DNA from: Roseburia sp. 499
GTDB taxonomy: Bacteria; Bacillota; Clostridia; Lachnospirales; Lachnospiraceae
DNA length: 64,000 bases
Assembly (NCBI RefSeq): GCF_001940225.2
Contig: NZ_CP135164.1
Span: 1,488,001 to 1,552,000 of the forward strand
Reading direction: 5' to 3'
Shown: positions 58,169 through 64,000 of the stretch, one piece after another
How the letters are laid out: each line of letters opens with the position of its first letter
Position numbering within the stretch: the first letter of the stretch is position 1
The notes under the pieces: model-generated
What the model was told of the DNA's origin: nothing
Seen by the model: only the letters and a program-made list of their open reading frames with translations
The model's database searches: none
Position numbers and translations under genes: made by a program

Positions 58169-59284
58169 TTATTCTGCTGCTCTGGCTTCCTGCAATTCTG
58201 CCTCTGTCTGATATACATGGAAACGGTCTTTATAACTGTTTTGTACAACACATACCCATGTCTTACCCTGATTAATTGTGATTTCGTTTCCGCTTTCATC
58301 AAAATAACGTGCCGGAGAATTCTCGTTTGCCTTTGTCCATGTTACCTTTTCCATTTTTCCATTTGTAATATAAACTCCTTCTCCGCCAGAAGTTGTATTG
58401 ATGTCTAAATATCCATTTTCATCTTTATAAGACCAGTCACAATACTGAACCAGAATATTTTTTACTGCAAGCTGTTGGTCATTGGCACCATCAATCTGCT
58501 TATCCTTAAATTCATAACGATAATACAATCCATCTTCCGCATTGTATACAAACCATGGTTTATTCACAACATATCCAGGACTTACAACCAGCGCATCTTC
58601 CCCATTGGTCAGATTTACTTCCTGCTCATCCTCTGCAAACTGATAATGTCCCTGATAATCAGAAGAAAGCTCAGTCCGATACCCCTTTTTCTCAATTCCT
58701 GCATTAATTCCTTCTGCACTGGCAAATGCATTATGTGGTGCCTTACGGTTGGTATCTCGGTAGAACACGGTAGAACCAACAGATCCATCCAGACCACTTA
58801 AATTATTTACATCCTCTTGCTCTAACAACGGCTCTGCATAAATAGATTGTCCGTAATGCGCATAAATGGCATCGAACTCTTTTGCAAAGTAAAGGAAATA
58901 ATGACGGCAGCTTCGCACGGAACCAATCTTGTCCAACGCAGAATAATCCTGAAAAATTGCCATCATACGAGTATATGCTCCCTCTACCGGAACTTCGTAA
59001 ATAATATCTGCCGAAGAAGTTCCAAACTGTGGCAATGCATCTGAAGTATTACCAATCATAATTGCCAATGGACGCTTCTTAGCTAGTTCCTCATCAATCC
59101 ATTGTCCGGTCAGATAACTCTTTGCCTGTCCCTCGTGAGTATCCACAGGCTCTTCTTCCGGTTCTTCCTTGGGCTCTTCCTTTTCCACTACCGGTTTCTT
59201 TTCCTCTTCCTTCTTCCCGCATCCAGCTACGGTTGTAGCTGCCACGCAAGTTGCTAATAACAAACATAACATACGTTTCTTCAT
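58169..59284 (-). CDS. DUF3048 lipoprotein (YerB-like)
   Basis: The 371 residues start with a lipoprotein signal peptide (KKRMLCLLLATCVAATTVAGCG, lipobox VAGC) and a linker of Lys/Glu/Pro repeats (about 25-50). The DUF3048 domain follows, with RPLAIMIGNTSDALPQ, YEVPVEGAYTRMMAIFQD, SVRSCRHYFLYFAKEFDAIYAHYG and the C-terminal INQGKTWVCVVQ. The function is unknown; the protein is on the outer face of the membrane. The ATG at 59284 is 8 nt after GGAGG. Confidence 0.9.
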   Translation of the reverse strand: MKKRMLCLLLATCVAATTVAGCGKKEEEKKPVVEKEEPKEEPEEEPVDTHEGQAKSYLTGQWIDEELAKKRPLAIMIGNTSDALPQFGTSSADIIYEVPVEGAYTRMMAIFQDYSALDKIGSVRSCRHYFLYFAKEFDAIYAHYGQSIYAEPLLEQEDVNNLSGLDGSVGSTVFYRDTNRKAPHNAFASAEGINAGIEKKGYRTELSSDYQGHYQFAEDEQEVNLTNGEDALVVSPGYVVNKPWFVYNAEDGLYYRYEFKDKQIDGANDQQLAVKNILVQYCDWSYKDENGYLDINTTSGGEGVYITNGKMEKVTWTKANENSPARYFDESGNEITINQGKTWVCVVQNSYKDRFHVYQTEAELQEARAAE

Positions 59285-59305
59285 TTTTATATCCTCCATC
59301 TTCCT

Positions 59306-59800
59306 TTATCTTAAAATATTCATATGTTCCAGAATCTCTCTCTGTTTCTGTTCCATAACTGCGGCCTCTTCCTCAGTCATATGATCATATCCAAATAAGT
59401 GAAGCATACTATGCAAAATCAAAAAGGCAAATTCCCTTTCTATAGTATGTCCATAACTTTCTGCCTGCTCCTTTACCTTATCTACACACAGAATAATATC
59501 TCCTAAAAGCGCTTCCCCCGTATCGGGATTAAAATTATCTTCATCCTCTTCTATTTTCGAAAAATCCCCCGGACTTTCGTACTGAATCATAGGAAAGGAA
59601 AGTACATCCGTAGGTCGATCGATATTCCGATGTTCCCGATTTATCTCATGAATCTCATCTAAGGATACCAAAAGCAAATTGACCTCTGTCTCATATGGGA
59701 ACTCTTCCCACTCAATAGCGGCTTCAATTACTTCTTTTGCCAAAGACTGATAATCAAACCCAAATTCCGGATTCCGTTCTTCTTCTATGGTAACTGTCAC
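59306..59800 (-). CDS. ybeY: Endoribonuclease YbeY (rRNA maturation factor)
   Basis: YbeY is a metal-dependent RNase involved in 16S rRNA 3' end maturation and ribosome quality control. The 164 residues have INREHRNIDRPTDVLSFPM (about 52-70), LGDIILCVDKVKEQAESYGH and the zinc motif HSMLHLFGYDH (HxxxHxxxxxH, about 129-139). The start is a GTG at 59800 overlapping the stop of the 7TM-HD gene. The phoH-7TM-HD-ybeY order is standard in Firmicutes. Confidence 0.96.
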   Translation of the reverse strand: MTVTIEEERNPEFGFDYQSLAKEVIEAAIEWEEFPYETEVNLLLVSLDEIHEINREHRNIDRPTDVLSFPMIQYESPGDFSKIEEDEDNFNPDTGEALLGDIILCVDKVKEQAESYGHTIEREFAFLILHSMLHLFGYDHMTEEEAAVMEQKQREILEHMNILR

Positions 59801-61041
59801 AATAACTCCGCCTCCTTTATCAAATAATCTCTAATTTTCAAAAACATATTCATACTAAATCCCGCTTTATCATAAAGTCCTGCAGCAGAATTTTCATTTA
59901 AGGTCTGGTAAACCAGAATATCCTGATTCCAAGAACTGGATAATGTACTCTTGTCCAATACATCAAACTTAGCAACTACACTGTCCACAATATGTATTAT
60001 GGCAGATTCCACAGTAGACGGCAAACTCTTTTCTCCATTATATTCACTCAATATCTGAACCACCTGCATCGGAAAATAATTGCTTTTTGCCAGCATCACT
60101 CCATTTTCTACATAAGGTTTTCCTTCCATTCTTCCAATCCGGTAATAAAATCCGCCGGCGGCTGCTACAAAAGGATCTGCTCCTATCTCTTTCGCACATT
60201 CTCTTGCAATATGAGATACTTTTCTGGCATGCTCATAATCTACCTTTGAAAACTTCTTTACCGCCTGAACCAAACTGAAATCCTCAGAAATAATTCGTTC
60301 CAGAGCATGCTCTCTGGTATGACTCATCCGTTCTTTCAACCAACTATATAACCAAATAGACAGAACAGCAGAAACAATACCATTACCCAATCCATAGATT
60401 ACCATATTTATGCTTACCTTGCCGGTATCAAGATAAGAAAATACTACGGTACATCCTAGAACGAACACCGCAATCAACAGACCTGCCCACTTCCAATTTG
60501 CTTTCTCTTTCAAAAAATCTACCATCATAGCACCACAGGTCATTAACAACAATGCCCACAAAAATTGATATACACTTCCACTTTGTGAAATATTCCATAC
60601 CACTGCATAAAATATTCCCGCCAACATCCCAAGAAATGAATTTGTCACAAGCGTCATTCCTACTGCCATAACTAAAATAGGCACCATATACACCGGCAAA
60701 AATATAAACAATATCGTTGCCAGACAGCAAATCCCATGACTTATGGTAATTCTCACGTAATTATTTGCTTTTTCATGAAACCAACCTTTTTTCAAACGGT
60801 AAATTTCCATTCCAAGTACAAATATAATTAAAAATAGCATACTGCAAAACCCAAGTGCTATACGGCTACCAGACTCTATTTTAGACAATGTTCCACAAAC
60901 AACTGCTGTTACTATCCCAAACACTGTCATAAGACATATCATGTAAAAACGTTTCCAAGACCAATTATCTTCCAAAATCGGTCTTTTTTCTACTTCTATT
61001 TTTTTCTTTTCCTTTTGTTTCCTTTTTTTCATATTCCTCAT
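59797..61041 (-). CDS. 7TM-HD (PgpH-like) protein with lost catalytic HD pair
   Basis: The 414 residues have a basic N-terminus, about seven membrane segments (32-250) and a C-terminal domain like PgpH, the c-di-AMP phosphodiesterase. The first HD-domain His is kept (YEHARKVSHIA, about 268-278). The stretch that reads AYYHDIGK in active members here is GGFYYRIGRMEGKPYVENG (about 297-315), so His-Asp is replaced by Tyr-Arg. The large extracellular 7TM-7TMR domain is also missing. It is probably not a phosphodiesterase. The start is uncertain: ATGs at 61041 and 61032 overlap phoH by 68-77 nt. The position between phoH and ybeY is that of pgpH. Confidence 0.82.
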   Translation of the reverse strand: MRNMKKRKQKEKKKIEVEKRPILEDNWSWKRFYMICLMTVFGIVTAVVCGTLSKIESGSRIALGFCSMLFLIIFVLGMEIYRLKKGWFHEKANNYVRITISHGICCLATILFIFLPVYMVPILVMAVGMTLVTNSFLGMLAGIFYAVVWNISQSGSVYQFLWALLLMTCGAMMVDFLKEKANWKWAGLLIAVFVLGCTVVFSYLDTGKVSINMVIYGLGNGIVSAVLSIWLYSWLKERMSHTREHALERIISEDFSLVQAVKKFSKVDYEHARKVSHIARECAKEIGADPFVAAAGGFYYRIGRMEGKPYVENGVMLAKSNYFPMQVVQILSEYNGEKSLPSTVESAIIHIVDSVVAKFDVLDKSTLSSSWNQDILVYQTLNENSAAGLYDKAGFSMNMFLKIRDYLIKEAELL

Positions 61042-61975
61042 AAGCCTTTACTATTTTCTGCACCAGTGGATGGCGCACTACATCCGCACTGCTCAATCTA
61101 CATATTCCGATCTCTTCTACATTCTTCAATACACGCAATGCCACATCCAACCCAGAAGTTGCTCCCGGAGCCAGGTCCTTTTGTGTCGCATCTCCCGTCA
61201 CAACCACCTTAGACCCAAATCCGATACGTGTCAAAAACATTTTCATCTGCGCCGGAGTCGTATTCTGTGCCTCATCCAGGATAATAAAAGCATTATCCAG
61301 TGTACGTCCTCTCATATAGGCAAGCGGAGCTACTTCTATTAATCCCTTTTCCATATTTTTCTGGAAACTATCTGCTCCCATAATCTGATACAATGCATCA
61401 TACAGCGGACGCAAGTATGGATCAATCTTACTCTGCAAATCTCCCGGAAGAAATCCAAGTTTCTCTCCTGCCTCAATGGCCGGTCTGGTAAGAATAATAC
61501 GGTTTACTTCTTCATTTTTAAACGCAGTAATTGCCATAGCCATAGCAAGATAGGTCTTACCGGTTCCGGCTGGCCCCATTCCAAACACAATCATTTTATT
61601 GCGAATTTCATCTACATACTTTTTCTGACCTAGTGTTTTTGGCTTTACCGGTTTTCCATTGATTGTATGACATATTAATTCCTTATCAATCTCTACAATT
61701 GCCGATTCCTTCTCTTCAAACGTAAGGGATATAGCATAATCTACATTCTGCTCTGTAATCTGGTTTCCTCGTTTAGAAAGTTCAAATAACTGTGTAAATA
61801 CGCGGGAAGCTTTCTGAATATCCTGTTCATTTCCCAGGAGCTTCATACTGTTTTCCCGAATTACAACGGTAACGCCAAATGCTCTTTCTATCTTCTTCAT
61901 GTACATGTCGAACTGTCCAAACACATTAGACATATGTTCTACCGGTACATCAATCATCTTCTCCATCAGACTCAT
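60965..61975 (-). CDS. phoH: PhoH family ATPase
   Basis: PhoH-like proteins are predicted RNA-linked ATPases whose role is not settled. The 336 residues have the Walker A motif FGMGPAGTGKTYLAMAMA (about 134-151), the family PAIEAGEKLGFLPGDL, FIILDEAQNTTPAQM (Walker B) and VVTGDATQKDLAPG. The C-terminus is a Lys/Glu-rich tail encoded by the segment that overlaps the next gene. Start choice among ATGs at 61975, 61966 and 61957 is uncertain. It overlaps the yqfD end by 26 nt. Confidence 0.94.
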   Translation of the reverse strand: MSLMEKMIDVPVEHMSNVFGQFDMYMKKIERAFGVTVVIRENSMKLLGNEQDIQKASRVFTQLFELSKRGNQITEQNVDYAISLTFEEKESAIVEIDKELICHTINGKPVKPKTLGQKKYVDEIRNKMIVFGMGPAGTGKTYLAMAMAITAFKNEEVNRIILTRPAIEAGEKLGFLPGDLQSKIDPYLRPLYDALYQIMGADSFQKNMEKGLIEVAPLAYMRGRTLDNAFIILDEAQNTTPAQMKMFLTRIGFGSKVVVTGDATQKDLAPGATSGLDVALRVLKNVEEIGICRLSSADVVRHPLVQKIVKAYEEYEKKETKGKEKNRSRKKTDFGR

Positions 61976-63212
61976 CTGTCATCTGCCCTTCCTGTGTCTC
62001 TTCTGATATGACGGAAGCTTTCTGTGTTCCAATTTTTTCAATCACCTTTATAGAACCGGAAGCCTTACATTTTTTTCCGTCTGTTACTATCATAACATTA
62101 TTTTCTATAATTTGAACCCCTTTTTGTCTTAATTTTTTATAAAATTGCTCCAATTTCCCCTCAGCTACTTGTTTTGCTTCTTCTTTCGTATATCTTTTTT
62201 TCACAATTTCATATTCTTTATAGGTCTTTCGATTGAACGCTACCGGAAGATAAAAAGTGTCTCCTATTTTCAAGTCATACTCATCCGTTATGGTGTCACA
62301 CTTAAAAAATGTTTTCGAAAAATTAGGTAAAGAAAACTGTTTTTTTCCTAAACGTAATTCATAATCAATACTCTCATTTCCAGTAAATACCTTATCCTGA
62401 TATTCCAGTAAAAAACTATCATCATACGGATACTGTGTGATTCCCATAATATCCGCATCAGAAGTACAATACTGATAAGATACCGTTTCTCCATCATCAC
62501 TTATGACCGGAATCTGTCCTGTCACCAAAATATCTCCAGCATGAACTTCAGCTCCCTCTTCCACCTGCGGAAGCCCCTTTCTGGCAAGAATACTGTAAAT
62601 GACCGCATCCTTATCTGCCACAATATCAAACGGTGTTCCGTCATCTACTTTTTTTTCTTGCGCCTGCTGATTCGTAGAAAGATTTTCCTGAATATCAATT
62701 ACCAACATGGTTCCTTCCACTTTAACAGATGCCCAAATAATATCGTCATATCCGGTTCGCAACAATTCTTCAATGGTTTCACAATCTATTTTGCTTTTTC
62801 GCATTCCATGATATACATGATTTTCCTCTAAAAATTGAATAATACTGTCATCAGTACGATGCAGATTCCCATCTACCTCAATCTTCCATATAAACAAAGA
62901 CATTGTATACAATAATATACTGCACACTAATATTCCAACTGCAAACAATTTCCGTTTCCGGTATCTATGCATGTAAAAAGGCATACCATGACGTTCCAAT
63001 ATTTCAAATGTTGTCCTTGTTTTTTTTAGAATAGGCTTTAGACTCTTAATCCCTTTAATGCTGATACAAAATATGTAATTGCCATCCTCATACTCTAGGT
63101 TCCAAATCAGAATATTGCGATTACTGCACAGATTCAGAAAACGTTCCGGTGCATATCCGTAAAGTTTTATTTTTACATATCCTTGCAGATATTTCAATTT
63201 ATCTATTAACAA
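61950..63212 (-). CDS. yqfD: Sporulation protein YqfD
   Basis: YqfD is a membrane protein under sporulation control in Bacillus. The 420 residues have a short N-terminal domain (GYVKIKLYGYAPERFLNLCSNR), one membrane segment (about 91-110, LFAVGILVCSILLYTMSLFI) and a long outer domain with ELLRTGYDDIIWASVKVEGTMLVIDIQE (by span) and GDILVTGQIPVI. The C-terminal tail is acidic and overlaps phoH. The start is a TTG at 63212 after AAGGGAGTAGTATT. It follows yqfC, its constant partner. Confidence 0.92.
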   Translation of the reverse strand: MLIDKLKYLQGYVKIKLYGYAPERFLNLCSNRNILIWNLEYEDGNYIFCISIKGIKSLKPILKKTRTTFEILERHGMPFYMHRYRKRKLFAVGILVCSILLYTMSLFIWKIEVDGNLHRTDDSIIQFLEENHVYHGMRKSKIDCETIEELLRTGYDDIIWASVKVEGTMLVIDIQENLSTNQQAQEKKVDDGTPFDIVADKDAVIYSILARKGLPQVEEGAEVHAGDILVTGQIPVISDDGETVSYQYCTSDADIMGITQYPYDDSFLLEYQDKVFTGNESIDYELRLGKKQFSLPNFSKTFFKCDTITDEYDLKIGDTFYLPVAFNRKTYKEYEIVKKRYTKEEAKQVAEGKLEQFYKKLRQKGVQIIENNVMIVTDGKKCKASGSIKVIEKIGTQKASVISEETQEGQMTDESDGEDD

Positions 63213-63224
63213 AATACTACTCCC

Positions 63225-63506
63225 TTATGAGTCATATAATATTCCCTGTATAAATCCGGTGATTTTCATTTCCTCATTGGTGTAGTATTCTATCATCAGG
63301 CGTTTTCCCTCTATGGTGACCTGACAATTTTTTGTCTGAAGTCGAATCTTCTCTCTGGTATATTCGATAATTCCCTTATAATTTTCTATCAGAACCTGAT
63401 TTCTCCCCGTAGCAGAAATAATAACTGCCCCATACATAATGTCCTTAGGAAGTTCTAGCGATTCTACAATATTTGATTTGACCCGGCTTAATTTGTTTTT
63501 TCCCAT
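63225..63506 (-). CDS. yqfC: Sporulation protein YqfC (YabP/YqfC family)
   Basis: The 93-residue protein has the YabP/YqfC beta-rich fold: LELPKDIMYGAVIISATGRNQVLIENYKGIIEYTREKIRL (about 17-56, by span) and ILTEYYTNEEMKITG-like ending. In Bacillus yqfC and yqfD belong to a mother-cell regulon and are needed for efficient sporulation. Here they precede phoH, as in Bacillus, which supports a spore-forming host. Confidence 0.92.
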   Translation of the reverse strand: MGKNKLSRVKSNIVESLELPKDIMYGAVIISATGRNQVLIENYKGIIEYTREKIRLQTKNCQVTIEGKRLMIEYYTNEEMKITGFIQGILYDS

Positions 63507-63543
63507 ATTGCACTATATGAAAGGCAGCATGGACTTATTCTTA

Positions 63544-64000
63544 TTAACGAAGGATTCCTTTTATCATAGGAACTGACGCAGGCTGCTCTGGCTGAATCTC
63601 ATACGCACATACAATTTTAGCATATGCTTCCTTTGCCTTTTCCATATCGTTGGCAAAAATAGTGGCAAGGGTATCTCCCATTTTTACTTTATCACCACGC
63701 TTTTTGTTTAATAACACACCTACTGTAAGGTCTATTTCACTATCTTTAGTCACCCTTCCTCCGCCAAGAACAAGACTGGCAATTCCGATGTCTTCTGCCT
63801 TAATTTTAGAAACATAGCCTTCTTCTGTATTCATAACTTCAAGTATGATTCCCGCAGCCGGAAGCACCTCTGGTTGATAAACCAGACGTTTATCACCGCC
63901 TTGCGCTTCTACAAATTCTGCAAACTTATCTAAGGCGGTCTTATCCTTAATAGTTCCTTCTAACATAGTTCTTGCCTCTTCTTCTGTTTCTGCTTTTCCG
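63544..64000 (-). CDS. pdp: Pyrimidine-nucleoside phosphorylase, C-terminal part (5' end beyond window)
   Basis: The frame stays open to the window edge, giving about 152 C-terminal residues. It contains GGDKRLVYQPEVLPAA, an SKIKAEDIGIASLVLGGGRVTKDSEIDLTVG stretch (by span) and GDTLATIFAND, the biotinyl-lipoyl-like C-terminal domain of thymidine/pyrimidine phosphorylases. These enzymes split pyrimidine nucleosides to base and (deoxy)ribose 1-phosphate. The apparent ATG at 63964-63966 is internal, as EEEART and more coding sequence precede it. The active-site N-terminal part is not visible. Confidence 0.92.
   Translation of the reverse strand, partial: GKAETEEEARTMLEGTIKDKTALDKFAEFVEAQGGDKRLVYQPEVLPAAGIILEVMNTEEGYVSKIKAEDIGIASLVLGGGRVTKDSEIDLTVGVLLNKKRGDKVKMGDTLATIFANDMEKAKEAYAKIVCAYEIQPEQPASVPMIKGILR

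Noticed and set aside
1..64000. CRISPR arrays, tRNA or rRNA genes, insertion sequences
   Set aside because: No regularly spaced repeats with unique spacers, no tRNA-like cloverleaf ending in CCA and no transposase were noticed by eye. A covariance search with tRNAscan or Infernal would settle it.

Overview
The window is low-GC chromosomal DNA from a Gram-positive, spore-forming member of the Clostridia, most likely a Lachnospiraceae genome. The assignment rests on gene order and gene types. They include hisZ with a short HisG, an uncharacterised radical-SAM pair beside an RNase E/G gene, the L21-Prp-L27-ObgE block, lexA divergent from a YneA-like gene, a SepF/YlmH division cluster, a mreBCD-mrdA-minCDE-rodA wall cluster and yqfC/yqfD. 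Strong AGGAGG ribosome sites and frequent TTG/GTG starts fit this group. No rRNA, tRNA, CRISPR array or insertion sequence was recognised.

Layout. (1) 1-1605: the tail of an unknown gene, a repeat- and hairpin-rich intergenic stretch, then a small accessory pair (PBECR4-like protein and GNAT acetyltransferase). (2) 1666-7341: recU, then a histidine operon hisZ-hisG-hisD-hisB-hisIE from its own consensus promoter; the hisIE product carries an extra degenerate HisF/HisA-like barrel. (3) 7458-16279: a small membrane protein, then a forward run linking radical-SAM/DUF2344 proteins, RNase G, DUF6472, L21 leader-rplU-prp-rpmA, obgE, yhbY, nadD, yqeK and rsfS, all translation and ribosome biogenesis genes. 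(4) 16351-19730: SOS control (lexA and a divergent LysM/YneA-like gene with LexA boxes), plsC, ttcA and dtd. (5) 19859-22591: an accessory pocket with a frameshifted membrane-protein remnant, a candidate Fst/par-type type I toxin-antitoxin locus and a tyrosine recombinase. (6) 22594-27096: a DeoR-controlled four-carbon sugar-acid (threonate/erythronate-type) catabolic operon. (7) 27315-34823: HAD phosphatase and cytidylate kinase-like genes, then the operon HlyD-like protein, ylmE, sepF, ylmH, aroB, lspA, rluD. (8) 34948-46075: DUF378 protein, a P-loop ATPase, dacA-like, mgsA, rodA, minEDC, mrdA (PBP2), mreDCB and radC. (9) 46160-53057: methionine gamma-lyase-like enzyme, miaA, mutL, mutS. (10) 53086-64000: two flavoproteins, BofC-like protein, SpoVB-like flippase, DUF3048 lipoprotein, ybeY, a 7TM-HD protein that has lost its HD pair, phoH, yqfD, yqfC and the 3' part of a pyrimidine-nucleoside phosphorylase gene.

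Most of the window is ordinary housekeeping sequence. The most notable item is at 21050-21332. A 31-codon hydrophobic peptide gene faces an oppositely directed promoter across a perfect bidirectional terminator. Its start-codon region is repeated beyond the terminator, so the two RNAs would be complementary twice. This is the architecture of the enterococcal par (fst) toxin-antitoxin system. Other points worth a second look are the tandem 50-nt hairpin repeat at 271-360, an exact 18-bp stem that puts the start codon of the BofC-like gene in its loop, the pseudo-enzyme domains in the HisIE fusion and the 7TM-HD protein, and several palindromic operator candidates.
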